A stretch of 64,000 nucleotides of DNA from Limosilactobacillus frumenti DSM 13145 (GTDB lineage Bacteria > Bacillota > Bacilli > Lactobacillales > Lactobacillaceae). The notes beneath the pieces were generated by a model. That model did no database searches. It had not been told where the DNA came from and saw nothing but the letters and a program-made list of their open reading frames with translations. Position 1 is the first letter of the stretch. Each line of letters opens with the position of its first letter. Below, piece after piece: positions 56,003 to 64,000 of the stretch. Both the position numbers and the translations under genes were made by a program. The DNA lies in NCBI RefSeq assembly GCF_001436045.1, contig NZ_AZER01000014.1, positions 186,001-250,000 on the forward strand, read 5' to 3'.

Positions 56003-57225
56003 AAAAGATTTTAGCTTTTGTCGGTACGAATGCGGATTTCTCATATAATCGATTGTTGCTCCGTTTTATGAAAAAGCATTTCAAGCAGATGGCCGAGATT
56101 GAAATTTATGAAGTGCGCAAGTTGCCACCATTTAGTGTTGACACGCCGTTATCAGAACAAACGGAAGTGTGGAAGCTTAAGCAGAAGGTTAAACAAGCGG
56201 ATGGGTTAGTTTTCTCAACTCCAGAATATGATCACGGGATTCCCGCGGTGCTAAAAAGTGCAATTGAATGGTTATCCTACCACACCACCGTTCTTAAAAA
56301 GAAACCAACAATGGTCGTCGGGGTGGCTTATGGTCGTCAGGCATCCGCCCGTTCGCAGGTTCAAATGCGACAAATCTTGATTTCGCCAGATTGCGATACT
56401 AATTTATTGCCAGGCAATGAAGTCCTCATTGGTAACGTCAAACAAACCTTTGCCAAGGATGGGCGGATCGTTGACCAAGAGATTGTCGATAACCTTGAAC
56501 AGTGCTTTACCCACTTTATTGAATATATTCAAATCTTTGAAAATGTTAGGAGGACTGATCTACAAATGTCCGTTAAACAACCCACGATTAGTGATGCGTA
56601 TGTCCAATTCCCAACTGGGCGCCTTACTTTGAAGCAAGTTCAGCAAATCTTTTCCACAATTCCATTTGAAGTGGACCTGATCGATGCTGATGACCGGTTT
56701 GCTTGGTATTCAGACAAGCCAAACCGGGAACATGTCCGTAATGTTGCTTCCCTGAATGAGACTGTTCAGGAATGTCATCCACCAATGGCCGTGCCCGCAG
56801 TGATGAGTATCATCAATAGTTTCCGTGAAGGCAAGCGGGACGTGGTCACACGACCATTATGGATGAAGGGCCACCGTTCCTTGATCCAGTACTATGCTCT
56901 CCGTGATGTAGATGGCCATTATCTCGGTACAATTGAGTTCACGGGCAGTGTGGAATATATTTTGCAGCTCTTTGAAAATGGTGCCTGGGACCAGGACGCA
57001 ACCACGGGAGCATCACAATCAGGTGCTGACGCTTCTACTGGGGCCTCTCAAAATGATGATGAAGAGTCGTCTGAACCTGATGCATCAACGGGCGCATCTG
57101 AAAACGACAGCAATGGTAATAAACAGGCTGATGCTTCTACGGGTGCTTCAGAAACTGGTTCCGTAGATGCTGAAGATGATGATGCCGATGCTTCTACCGG
57201 GGCTTCCCAACACGATGATAAATAA
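55999..57225 (+). CDS. FMN reductase-PAS_10 fusion with five-fold flavinylation-motif tail
   Basis: A 408-residue three-part protein, start GTG. Residues 1-~180: FMN reductase domain paralogous to the preceding protein (SPEYDHGIPAVLKS). Residues ~195-325: a PAS_10/DUF438-type domain (GRLTLKQVQQIFSTIPFEVD, ECHPPMAV, GHYLGTIEFTGSVEYI). Residues 333-408: an acidic tail with five D-A-[ST]-T-G-A-S motifs starting at residues 333, 344, 361, 378 and 397. That motif fits the ApbE acceptor pattern D-x-x-[ST]-G-A-[ST], and the next gene is apbE. No signal peptide, so cytoplasmic. I infer a redox protein with bound FMN plus up to five covalent FMNs at Ser 339, 350, 367, 384 and 403. Confidence 0.85.
   Translation: MKKILAFVGTNADFSYNRLLLRFMKKHFKQMAEIEIYEVRKLPPFSVDTPLSEQTEVWKLKQKVKQADGLVFSTPEYDHGIPAVLKSAIEWLSYHTTVLKKKPTMVVGVAYGRQASARSQVQMRQILISPDCDTNLLPGNEVLIGNVKQTFAKDGRIVDQEIVDNLEQCFTHFIEYIQIFENVRRTDLQMSVKQPTISDAYVQFPTGRLTLKQVQQIFSTIPFEVDLIDADDRFAWYSDKPNREHVRNVASLNETVQECHPPMAVPAVMSIINSFREGKRDVVTRPLWMKGHRSLIQYYALRDVDGHYLGTIEFTGSVEYILQLFENGAWDQDATTGASQSGADASTGASQNDDEESSEPDASTGASENDSNGNKQADASTGASETGSVDAEDDDADASTGASQHDDK
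56995..57207 (+). repeat. Coding repeat: five ApbE-type flavinylation motifs
   Basis: Seven-codon motifs at 56995-57015, 57028-57048, 57079-57099, 57130-57150 and 57187-57207. Codons vary among copies (ACC/TCA/TCT, GGA/GGG/GGC/GGT), so protein-level selection rather than recent duplication keeps the motif. Linkers of 4, 10, 10 and 12 residues are Asp/Glu/Asn-rich. Confidence 0.85.
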
Positions 57226-58150
57226 GCAAGAGTTAACTGCCCAGCGCCATTCACTAGTTCACCATGCTTTAGGCACGCGGATTGTCCTCACTATTTATGG
57301 CGATCAATATTTTCCGTTACTAAAGCAATCGATGCGCTTAATTGACCAATATGAAGATCGGTTAACCGTCAATCGACCGGAATCTGAGGTAATGTCCATT
57401 AACCATGCTGCTGGGCGGATACCTAAAATTGTTTCGCCGTCTACCTATGAATTGATTAAGTTAGCAGTTCATTATAGTCGCGAAAACTTTGGCTTCAATG
57501 CCTTGATTGGACCACTTGTGAAACTGTGGAAAATTGGCTTTAAGGGGGCCCGGGTACCGACAGATCGTGAAATTCAAGCACGGTTGCGGTTAATTGACCC
57601 TTATAAAGTGTTGCTGGATGATGCGGGACATACGGTATTCCTGGAAGAACCGGGAATGGAATTAGACCTTGGGGGAATTGCCAAAGGTTATATTGCTGAC
57701 CGGATAAAGGACTTGTGGGATACTCGTCATGTTCCAGCGGGCATTATCGACTTGGGGGGCAATTTACTATTTGTTGGTCAATCCCCTCGCCGGGCAGACG
57801 GCCACTGGGTAATTGGTGTGCAAGACCCACGATTGAATCGCGGTGAGAACATTGAATTAGTTCAAAAACCAGCTTGTTCAGCCGTCACGTCAGGGATCTA
57901 TGAACGGTTCTTGGAGGTTAATGGCAAAAAGTACCATCATTTGTTAGATCCACGCACGGGCTACCCGTTACAAACTGATTTATCGAGTGTCACTGTTTTT
58001 ACGCAACAATCCGTCATGGGTGAAATTGAAGCTAAGCGGTTGTTCTTTAATGGTCAGCCAATAGCTGACTGGCAAAAGCAACCTGGTAACCTGGGAGCTG
58101 TCTTTGTTCAGCAGAACGAGCAGATTATAAATGTGGCGGTGACAAATTAA
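57215..58150 (+). CDS. apbE: ApbE-family FAD:protein FMN transferase, cytoplasmic type
   Basis: A 311-residue ApbE protein from the ATG at 57215, which overlaps the previous stop by 11 bases; the open frame extends further upstream inside that gene. Blocks: LIDQYEDRLTVNRPESEV, ELDLGGIAKGYIADRIKD, GIIDLGGNLLFVGQSP, and HHLLDPRTGYP with the metal/catalytic residues. ApbE transfers FMN from FAD to Ser/Thr in its motif. Typical ApbE is a lipoprotein, but this one has no signal peptide or lipobox, matching a cytoplasmic target. The adjacent five-motif protein is the obvious substrate. Confidence 0.92.
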   Translation: MINKQELTAQRHSLVHHALGTRIVLTIYGDQYFPLLKQSMRLIDQYEDRLTVNRPESEVMSINHAAGRIPKIVSPSTYELIKLAVHYSRENFGFNALIGPLVKLWKIGFKGARVPTDREIQARLRLIDPYKVLLDDAGHTVFLEEPGMELDLGGIAKGYIADRIKDLWDTRHVPAGIIDLGGNLLFVGQSPRRADGHWVIGVQDPRLNRGENIELVQKPACSAVTSGIYERFLEVNGKKYHHLLDPRTGYPLQTDLSSVTVFTQQSVMGEIEAKRLFFNGQPIADWQKQPGNLGAVFVQQNEQIINVAVTN

Positions 58151-58163
58151 CTATAATATATTA

Positions 58164-58192
58164 TTGTCAATTGACTATAAATGTAATATGAT
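58164..58192 (+). promoter_or_regulatory. Promoter of the serS leader
   Basis: -35 TTGTCA (58164-58169), 17-base spacer, -10 TATGAT (58187-58192). Confidence 0.7.
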
Positions 58193-58198
58193 AATGGC

Positions 58199-58424
58199 GG
58201 AGATAAAACACGAATGCATTTTAAGTAGACCATCAAGAGAAGCAGCGGGTGGTGCAAGCTGTTGGTCGAAACTCCGGTGCAGATAAATGTGGGCGGGTAA
58301 TGCCGCACGGCTGATGGCCGTTATCCATCGCGAGGGTGACAAACAGTTGTCAAACTTGGGTGGTACCGCGGAACTAAGAGCCATTTCGTCCCAAAATATA
58401 AGGGATGGAATGGCTCTTTTTATT
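58199..58424 (+). promoter_or_regulatory. T-box riboswitch upstream of serS
   Basis: A long leader with the AGAGAAG element (about 58229), the T-box sequence TGGGTGGTACCGCG (58357-58370) and a terminator stem AGAGCCATTTCGTCCC / GGGATGGAATGGCTCT (58377-58416) with T-run. Uncharged tRNA-Ser would stabilise the antiterminator. I could not fix the specifier codon by eye. Confidence 0.92.
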
Positions 58425-58437
58425 AGGAGGAATTGTT

Positions 58438-59736
58438 ATGTTAGACATTAAAAAGATTCGTAAAGATCCAGATTTCTTTAAGCAGAAGTTAGCTACGCGG
58501 GGCATTAAAGCTGAAGAAATTGACGAAGTCCTTGAATTAGATAAAAAGCGTCGTGAATTATTGCAACAAACTGAAGCGATGAAGGCCAAGCGGAATGCCG
58601 CTTCCAAGAAGATTGGGGAAGCTAAGCGCAATGGTGAATCAGCTGATGAAGCAGTTAAGGAAACCCGGGAATTAGGTGACCAAATTAAGGCACTTGATGA
58701 AAAGGTAGAAGCTAATGATGAAGTCTTCCACGATAAGATGTCCCGGTTGCCAAATATCCCCCACGAAGGCGTTCCTGTTAGCTTAACTGAAGAAGGATCA
58801 GTTGAATTACGTAAGGTCGGCAAGATCCGTGACTTTGATTTTCAACCAAAGCACCACTGGGATGTTGGTGAAAACCTCGGAATCCTCGACTTTGACCGTG
58901 CTCGTAAGGTATCTGGTGCCCGCTTTGTTTACTACTTAGGCTTGGGTGCCCAATTGGAACGGGCCGTTTACAACTTCATGTTGGATGAACACATGAAAGA
59001 TGGTTATACCGAAGTATTGCCACCATACATTGTTAAGGCCGCTTCAATGTACGGAACTGGTCAATTCCCGAAGTTCAAGGAAGGGGTTTACCAAGTTAAT
59101 GGTGAAGATATGACCTTGATTCCAACGGCCGAAGTGCCATTGACTAATTACTACCGGGGTGAAGTTATCCCTGCTGAAGAATTACCAGTTTATGTAACTG
59201 CTTTGACCCCATGCTTCCGTTCTGAAGCCGGTGCTGCTGGTCGTGACACCCGTGGTTTGATTCGGATGCATCAATTCAACAAGGTTGAAATGGTTAAGTA
59301 CACTAAGCCAGAAGATTCATGGGACGAATTGGAAAAGATGACGGCTAATGGTGAAAACATCCTGAAGAAGCTGGAGATTCCTTACCATGTCATTACACTG
59401 ACGACTAGTGACATGAGCTTCACAGCTTCTGAAACTCACGATATTGAGCTGTGGATGCCTGCTCAAAACAAGTACCGTGAAGTATCATCTTGCTCGAACT
59501 GCCTGGACTTCCAAGCACGGCGGATGCACACTCAATACCGGGATGAAAATGGTAAGCTTCAATATGTTCACACCTTAAACGGTTCTGGCCTTGCTGTTGG
59601 TCGAACTGTCGCCGCTATTTTGGAAAACTACCAAAACGAAGATGGTTCCGTCACCGTTCCAAAGGTCTTAGTACCATACATGCATGGTGTTACTAAGATT
59701 ACCAAGGAAAATGCGGTACCATTCCGTAACAAGTAA
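58438..59736 (+). CDS. serS: Seryl-tRNA synthetase
   Basis: A 432-residue class II synthetase from the ATG at 58438 (AGGAGG upstream, after the T-box terminator). The N-terminal coiled-coil tRNA-binding arm covers about 28-100. Motif 2 includes [18 protein letters not shown], and motif 3 ends near [18 protein letters not shown]. It charges tRNA-Ser with serine using ATP. Expression is governed by the T-box leader. Codon use is of the highly expressed type. Single gene, terminator after. Confidence 0.98.
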   Translation: MLDIKKIRKDPDFFKQKLATRGIKAEEIDEVLELDKKRRELLQQTEAMKAKRNAASKKIGEAKRNGESADEAVKETRELGDQIKALDEKVEANDEVFHDKMSRLPNIPHEGVPVSLTEEGSVELRKVGKIRDFDFQPKHHWDVGENLGILDFDRARKVSGARFVYYLGLGAQLERAVYNFMLDEHMKDGYTEVLPPYIVKAASMYGTGQFPKFKEGVYQVNGEDMTLIPTAEVPLTNYYRGEVIPAEELPVYVTALTPCFRSEAGAAGRDTRGLIRMHQFNKVEMVKYTKPEDSWDELEKMTANGENILKKLEIPYHVITLTTSDMSFTASETHDIELWMPAQNKYREVSSCSNCLDFQARRMHTQYRDENGKLQYVHTLNGSGLAVGRTVAAILENYQNEDGSVTVPKVLVPYMHGVTKITKENAVPFRNK

Positions 59737-59741
59737 TTGAA

Positions 59742-59785
59742 ATAAACGTCCATTGAGGGAATTCCCCAGTGGACGTTTTTTAATT
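59742..59785 (+). terminator. Terminator after serS
   Basis: AAACGTCCATTG...CAGTGGACGTTT hairpin (G-T pairs), then TTTTTAAT. Confidence 0.85.
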
Positions 59786-59847
59786 TATATAGATAATTTG
59801 CGCTATAATGGGTATCTGTTAACAGTATGTGGTTAGGAAGGATTCGT

Positions 59848-60444
59848 ATGAAGAAAAGTATTGTATCAGGAATGGCGGCGCTCTTAATTGCGGGAGTGTT
59901 AGCTGGTTGTGGAAATAAGAGTGCTAGCACGAACAGTAGCAGTAGTCAAAACAACTCATCCCAATCGTCACAAGTCGCTAGCAGTCAATCTGCTAGTGCC
60001 ATGAGCAGCTCGTCGACGCCAGTTCAACACGTCGACGATAAAACGGTTGGCGTAATGGTTGCTTTATTAGCCCAGCCTGATTGGTTCAAAAACGGGATTG
60101 ACGACATGTACTATGGTGTTCACGGTCAAGACGGCGACGATGACGACAGTGGGGACCTGAATGGTTACAGCTATATTACTGCCAATGGGGATCCCACTAG
60201 CTTCATCCACTATAAAGTAAATGGCAATATGGTGATCTACAAGCAGTGGATTCCGGGTGATTCGGTTGCTGATGGACACATGGAAACGAAGACTGTGTCG
60301 TTGGCCCGTCTGGAGAAAGACTACTATGTTAGTCAATCACAGAAGGATGAAGTTAATGGTTATGCCAACCAACTTAAATCTGAAGCGGCCTACAATAGCT
60401 CAATTAAGAACTCAGACAACAATGATGACGACGATGATGATTAA
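59848..60444 (+). CDS. Predicted lipoprotein, unknown function
   Basis: A 198-residue protein from the ATG at 59848 (MKKSIVSGMAALLIAGVLAGC); an upstream in-frame ATG at 59827 would precede the signal peptide by seven residues. The lipobox is LAGC with the modified Cys at 21. A Ser/Asn/Gln-rich spacer (about 22-65) is typical of wall-spanning lipoprotein linkers. The globular part (VGVMVALLAQPDWF, GYSYITANGDPTSFIHYKV) may relate to small Lactobacillus lipoproteins such as Lreu_0056, which I recall only vaguely. The tail ends NSDNNDDDDDD. Monocistronic. Confidence 0.75.
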   Translation: MKKSIVSGMAALLIAGVLAGCGNKSASTNSSSSQNNSSQSSQVASSQSASAMSSSSTPVQHVDDKTVGVMVALLAQPDWFKNGIDDMYYGVHGQDGDDDDSGDLNGYSYITANGDPTSFIHYKVNGNMVIYKQWIPGDSVADGHMETKTVSLARLEKDYYVSQSQKDEVNGYANQLKSEAAYNSSIKNSDNNDDDDDD

Positions 60445-60468
60445 ATAACTTTGTTTTTGAAGTTAGTG

Positions 60469-60501
60469 AAGCGTCTCGAGATATCGATCGAGGCGTTTTT
60501 T
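60469..60501 (+). terminator. Terminator after the lipoprotein gene
   Basis: Stem AGCGTCTCGA / TCGAGGCGTT (one G-T pair), then TTTTTG. The rest of the gap to 60726 is AT-rich, with no further feature seen. Confidence 0.85.
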
Positions 60502-60726
60502 GTTTACAAATAGGTAAAATGAGATCATTCTTAGAAAATATTGAAAGCGTTATTTGCGACTTAATTTAAATAAGCAGGGATAAAATTTTGCATAATTAAT
60601 CGACTGAATAAACCGCTATCATCTTGATTTTGCACGGACCTAGCTTAATTCTATTCACTTATGACGTTGGCAATGATAAGGTATTAGCAACGTTAAGATT
60701 TGATTAGAAAAAGGGAGTCGGTATAG

Positions 60727-62190
60727 ATGCAAAGTAATCATTGGAAAAAATTTATTACTGCCTGCATTGCAGTTCTGGGAATTGTGATTGGCTGGCAGTT
60801 AGTCGAACCTCAGCAGGCATCTGCCGATGAACCTACTTACACCTTCGCTACGAACAACACCTTTGAACCATTTGAAATTCAGGATAGCAAGGGTGGTTAC
60901 TCCGGCAAGAACCCCGGGATTGAAATTGAAATCCTGAAGAAAATTGCCAAACATGAACACTTCAAATATGAGTTGAAGCCAATGAGTTTTAACGGTGACC
61001 TCCAAGCTTTGGAATCTGGCCAAGTTGATGCCGTGATTGCCGGGATGAGTGTTACCGATGAGCGGAAGCAAAAGTACGACTTCTCAACCCCTTACTACAC
61101 TGATGGGGTTATGATGGCGGTTGCTAAGAACAGTAAGATTACTTCGATGAAGCAATTAAAAGGCAAGACCGTTTCTGCAAAGTCTGGTACAAGTGCCGCC
61201 CTTTTCTTAAAGAAGAACCAAAAGAAGTATGGCTACAAGATTAAGTACTTCGATTCCTCCAACACGATGTGGAACGATGTCAAGATTGGTAACACTGCGG
61301 CAACCTTCGATGATGGCCCAGTTCTTCAATACGGAATTAAAGAGGGTGTGCCATTAAAGATTGTTACCAAGAAACCAATTGACGCGCAACCAGTTGCCGT
61401 TGGTTTCCAAAAGGGCAAAAACCTCGAATTACAAAAGAAGATTAATGACGGGATTGAATGGTTAAACAAGACCGGCCAAATGAAGCAGATCATTGACAAG
61501 TACACGAAAGGTAACAAGACTGCTAAGAACAGTGCCGCTGACCGGACAATTATGGGCCTGCTTAAGACCAACCGGGCAGCCTTACTCCGTGGTTTGTGGA
61601 TGACAATTGAATTGACGATTGTCGGGATTATCTTTGCGATGATCTTCGGAATTATCCTGGGTGTCCTTGGCATTATGAACAACAAACTTGCTAAGGGTGT
61701 TTCAAGTGTCTTGATTTACATCTTCCGGGGGATTCCAATGATCGTGTTGGCCTTCTTCATTTACATGGGATTGCCAAACGTCCTTGGTCATAAAGTACCA
61801 TTGTTCTTAGCTGGTGTTTTAACACTAACCTTTGATGAAGGAGCCTACATTGGGGCGATCGTTAAGGGTGGCTTTGAAGCTGTTGATAAAGGACAGTGGG
61901 AAGCTGCACGGAGCTTGGGACTTCCTTATGGTAAGGCATTGTTACAAGTAATTGCTCCTCAAGGATTTAAGTTGATGGTCCCATCACTGGTTAACCAATT
62001 CATCATTACATTGAAAGATACTTCGATTCTATCAGCCATTGGTGTAATGGAATTGACACAGACCGGGACAGTGATCATTTCCCAAAACATGGAAGGATTT
62101 AAGATGTGGCTGATTATTGGTGTCATCTACATCATCATTATCACCCTGTTGACATGGTTATCGAATTACGTACAGAAGAGGATGGCTTAA
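60727..62190 (+). CDS. glnP: Amino acid ABC transporter: substrate-binding protein fused to permease
   Basis: A 487-residue fusion. A signal anchor (about 8-30) is followed by a type 3 solute-binding domain (about 38-265: [34 protein letters not shown]), then a permease domain with about five membrane segments. The permease EAA loop is [21 protein letters not shown]. Gram-positive GlnP-type fusions import glutamine, glutamate or similar polar amino acids; arginine is another option. It is coupled to the ATPase gene by a one-base gap. AGGGAG ribosome site. Confidence 0.92.
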   Translation: MQSNHWKKFITACIAVLGIVIGWQLVEPQQASADEPTYTFATNNTFEPFEIQDSKGGYSGKNPGIEIEILKKIAKHEHFKYELKPMSFNGDLQALESGQVDAVIAGMSVTDERKQKYDFSTPYYTDGVMMAVAKNSKITSMKQLKGKTVSAKSGTSAALFLKKNQKKYGYKIKYFDSSNTMWNDVKIGNTAATFDDGPVLQYGIKEGVPLKIVTKKPIDAQPVAVGFQKGKNLELQKKINDGIEWLNKTGQMKQIIDKYTKGNKTAKNSAADRTIMGLLKTNRAALLRGLWMTIELTIVGIIFAMIFGIILGVLGIMNNKLAKGVSSVLIYIFRGIPMIVLAFFIYMGLPNVLGHKVPLFLAGVLTLTFDEGAYIGAIVKGGFEAVDKGQWEAARSLGLPYGKALLQVIAPQGFKLMVPSLVNQFIITLKDTSILSAIGVMELTQTGTVIISQNMEGFKMWLIIGVIYIIIITLLTWLSNYVQKRMA

Positions 62191-62191
62191 A

Positions 62192-62935
62192 ATGGATAAA
62201 CGCTACAAAGTTCAAGTTAAAGATTTACACAAAAGTTACGGCAGCAACGAAGTGTTAAAGGGGATTAATCTGAACGTCAAGCCCAATGAAGTGGTGTGCA
62301 TGATTGGGCCATCTGGTTCTGGTAAATCAACCTTTCTCCGCTGCATCAATAAGTTGGAAGAACCTAATAGCGGTCACGTCTACGTTGACGGGTATGATAT
62401 TGCGGACCCCCAAGTTGATATTAACAAGGTGCGGCAAAACATTGGGATGGTATTCCAGCACTTTAACCTCTTCCCGAATATGACGGTACTGCAAAACATT
62501 ACCTTAGCGCCTGTTCAACTTGGCAAGATGTCGAAGGAAGAAGCAAAGAAAGCAGCATACCACTACTTAGACTTAGTTGGCCTACGGGAAAAGGCCGATG
62601 CTAACCCAAGCAAACTCTCCGGTGGTCAGCAACAGCGGGTGGCCATTGCCCGAGCATTGGCAATGAAACCAGACGTTATGTTGTTCGATGAACCAACAAG
62701 TGCTTTGGACCCAGAAATGGTCGGGGATGTTCTTGAAGTTATGAAGAACCTGGCTAAGCAGGGGATGACGATGATCGTGGTTACCCACGAAATGGGTTTT
62801 GCTAAGCAGGTGGCTGATCGAGTTGTCTTCTTCCATGATGGTGATATTCGGGAACAAGGAACTCCTGAAGAAGTATTTGACCACCCTCAGCACGAAGACA
62901 CGAAGAATTTCTTGGATAAAGTTCTGAATGTTTGA
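62192..62935 (+). CDS. glnQ: Amino acid ABC transporter ATP-binding protein
   Basis: A 247-residue ABC ATPase. Walker A is [13 protein letters not shown], the Q-loop [15 protein letters not shown], the signature [17 protein letters not shown], Walker [15 protein letters not shown], and H-loop VVTHEMGFA. It powers the preceding binding-protein/permease fusion, which with two ATPase copies forms a complete importer. It starts two bases after glnP. I see no strong terminator directly after it; the next promoter begins at 62964. Confidence 0.96.
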   Translation: MDKRYKVQVKDLHKSYGSNEVLKGINLNVKPNEVVCMIGPSGSGKSTFLRCINKLEEPNSGHVYVDGYDIADPQVDINKVRQNIGMVFQHFNLFPNMTVLQNITLAPVQLGKMSKEEAKKAAYHYLDLVGLREKADANPSKLSGGQQQRVAIARALAMKPDVMLFDEPTSALDPEMVGDVLEVMKNLAKQGMTMIVVTHEMGFAKQVADRVVFFHDGDIREQGTPEEVFDHPQHEDTKNFLDKVLNV

Positions 62936-62963
62936 TTAAAAACAAATAATTTTTGGAATGCTA

Positions 62964-62991
62964 TTGACATTAGTACGGATTTCAGTATAAT
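62964..62991 (+). promoter_or_regulatory. Consensus promoter of the permease leader
   Basis: Perfect -35 TTGACA (62964-62969) and perfect -10 TATAAT (62986-62991), 16-base spacer. Confidence 0.85.
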
Positions 62992-63011
62992 TAAAACTAA
63001 CTTTTAATAAT

Positions 63012-63187
63012 GATTAGCAGACAGAGAGCCTGACAGTCGCTGAAAGTTAGGCCTAATTATATGGCAGATTCGTTGAAATGGGTGGTTCCAGTATCAACCA
63101 AGAGGTAGTCATTGACTATAAAAATGGGTGGAACCGCGTTAACAAAACGTCCCTGGTAATGGAAATTACCAGAGGCGTTTTTCTTTT
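63012..63187 (+). promoter_or_regulatory. T-box riboswitch upstream of an amino acid permease
   Basis: AGAGAGCC element (63022), a short stem I, the T-box sequence TGGGTGGAACCGCG (63125-63138) and a terminator stem AAACGTCCCTGGTAAT / ATTACCAGAGGCGTTT (about 63145-63180) with T-run. The specifier codon was not resolved by eye, so the sensed tRNA is open. Confidence 0.9.
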
Positions 63188-63224
63188 CAATGAATTAAGA
63201 CAAAACATATTGAGGAGGTCAACT

Positions 63225-64000
63225 ATGAATGAACAACAACATCAAAAACTAGAACGTTCGCTCAAGAGTCGTCACATTACGATGATCGCAATTGGTGGGG
63301 CCATCGGAACCGGATTGTTTCTAGGGTCTGGTTCGGCTATTCATCAAGCTGGTCCGTCGATTATTTTGTCATACCTGATCGTCGGGATAATTACTTTCTT
63401 TATGATGCGGGCAATGGGTGAGTTAATTCTAGCTGACACGACTAAACACTCGTTTATTGATTCCGTAAAGGTTTATTTAGGTGACCGGATGGAATTCGTG
63501 GCCGGATGGATGTATTGGGCATGTTGGTTAACCCTTGCTATGGCGGATTTGACAGCAACCGGGATCTACCTTCAGTATTGGTTCCCGACTTTGCCCCAAT
63601 GGGTTGGTCCATTAATCATTGTTGTCTTACTAATGTTAGTGAACATGATTAACGTCGGTTTATTCGGTGAATTGGAAAGCTGGTTTTCCATGATTAAGGT
63701 CATTGCGATTATTACCTTAATTGCAGTCGGCGTTGTGTTATTAGTTATGCACGGCCGGGTAAATGGCCAAGTTGTTCGCTTAGCCAACTTAGCAAATCAC
63801 GGGGGCTTCTTCCCCACTGGTGGAATGGGCTTCTTGATGTCATTTCAGATGGTTGCTTTCGCCTTCGTCGGGATTGAAATGGTTGGTATTACCGCCGGTG
63901 AAACGAAAAATCCGCGTAAGGATATTCCTAAAGCCATCAACACATTACCCGTGCGTATTGGTTTGTTCTACATCGGTTCGATGATTGCGCTGATGTGCAT
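63225..64000 (+). CDS. APC-family amino acid permease (AAT subgroup), cut by window end
   Basis: An open frame of 258 codons with no stop before the window end. It begins MNEQQHQKLERSLKSRHITM, with IAIGGAIGTGLFLGSGSAIH as the first-helix substrate motif of the AAT permeases (CycA, LysP, ProY relatives). At least six membrane segments are present; GETKNPRKDIPKAI is the conserved loop after the sixth. It imports an amino acid by proton symport. The T-box leader shows it responds to an uncharged tRNA, which names its cargo once the specifier is read. AGGAGG ribosome site. Confidence 0.9.
   Translation, partial: MNEQQHQKLERSLKSRHITMIAIGGAIGTGLFLGSGSAIHQAGPSIILSYLIVGIITFFMMRAMGELILADTTKHSFIDSVKVYLGDRMEFVAGWMYWACWLTLAMADLTATGIYLQYWFPTLPQWVGPLIIVVLLMLVNMINVGLFGELESWFSMIKVIAIITLIAVGVVLLVMHGRVNGQVVRLANLANHGGFFPTGGMGFLMSFQMVAFAFVGIEMVGITAGETKNPRKDIPKAINTLPVRIGLFYIGSMIALMC

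Noticed and set aside
58374-58823. Minus-strand 149-codon frame over serS start
   Set aside because: It is a shadow of the serS coiled-coil region with no ribosome site and covers the T-box terminator.

Overview
The window is a near-origin chromosomal segment of a lactobacillus, most likely Limosilactobacillus (L. reuteri group). The evidence is the gene content: a 1,3-propanediol dehydrogenase-type alcohol dehydrogenase, maltose phosphorylase with beta-phosphoglucomutase, ClpL, YSIRK/LPXTG surface protein signals, T-box leaders and PyrR attenuators. The walH-walI-walJ-htrA-rlmH order, a cluster of DnaA boxes and two parS-like sites all fit a position close to oriC. Species is not resolved.

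Layout. 1-4.8 kb: end of the WalRK accessory operon (walH partial, walI, walJ), htrA, a PgpA/YpjQ-like phosphatase, a DnaA-box-rich intergenic region, rlmH. 5-7.3 kb: a wall-anchored adhesin with a long Asp-Pro repeat stalk, followed by a block of RNA-like hairpins. 7.4-10.3 kb: two alcohol dehydrogenases flanked by parS-like sites in opposite orientation. 10.3-13.7 kb (minus strand): flavin reductase, cardiolipin synthase, a frameshifted NUDIX gene, OsmC. 14.2-17.8 kb: a small autoregulated HTH protein, clpL, a MazF toxin without adjacent antitoxin, a GNAT acetyltransferase. 18-28 kb: second cardiolipin synthase, TauE exporter, rexB-rexA. 28-33.5 kb: maltose module (LacI regulator, transporter, maltose phosphorylase, beta-phosphoglucomutase). 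33.6-37 kb: gamma-glutamylcysteine ligase, a convergent class I amidotransferase, an aldo/keto reductase. 37-43.4 kb: a tightly packed operon (membrane GDPD, Y-family polymerase, YolD, phosphodiesterase, MFS). 43.5-50.1 kb: nitroreductase, guaC, purA, a coiled-coil membrane protein, and pyrR-pyrF-pyrE with two attenuators. 50-55.2 kb: a small membrane protein, a paired GtfA/GtfB-like glycosyltransferase operon, rlmCD. 55.4-58.2 kb: two flavin reductases and ApbE. 58-64 kb: T-box-controlled serS, a lipoprotein, an amino acid ABC transporter, and a T-box-controlled permease cut by the window end.

The strongest candidate for an undescribed system is the 55.4-58.2 kb operon. Its second protein is a flavin reductase fused to a PAS_10-type domain and an acidic tail carrying five copies of a D-A-[ST]-T-G-A-S motif that resembles the target of ApbE FMN transferase. 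A signal-peptide-less ApbE overlaps its 3' end. I infer a cytoplasmic protein carrying up to five covalent FMNs. The second candidate is a dispersed family of structured intergenic repeats (about 7.3, 13.7, 35.0 and 46.7 kb) that share a conserved outer stem around variable inner hairpins, with at least one compensatory base change.
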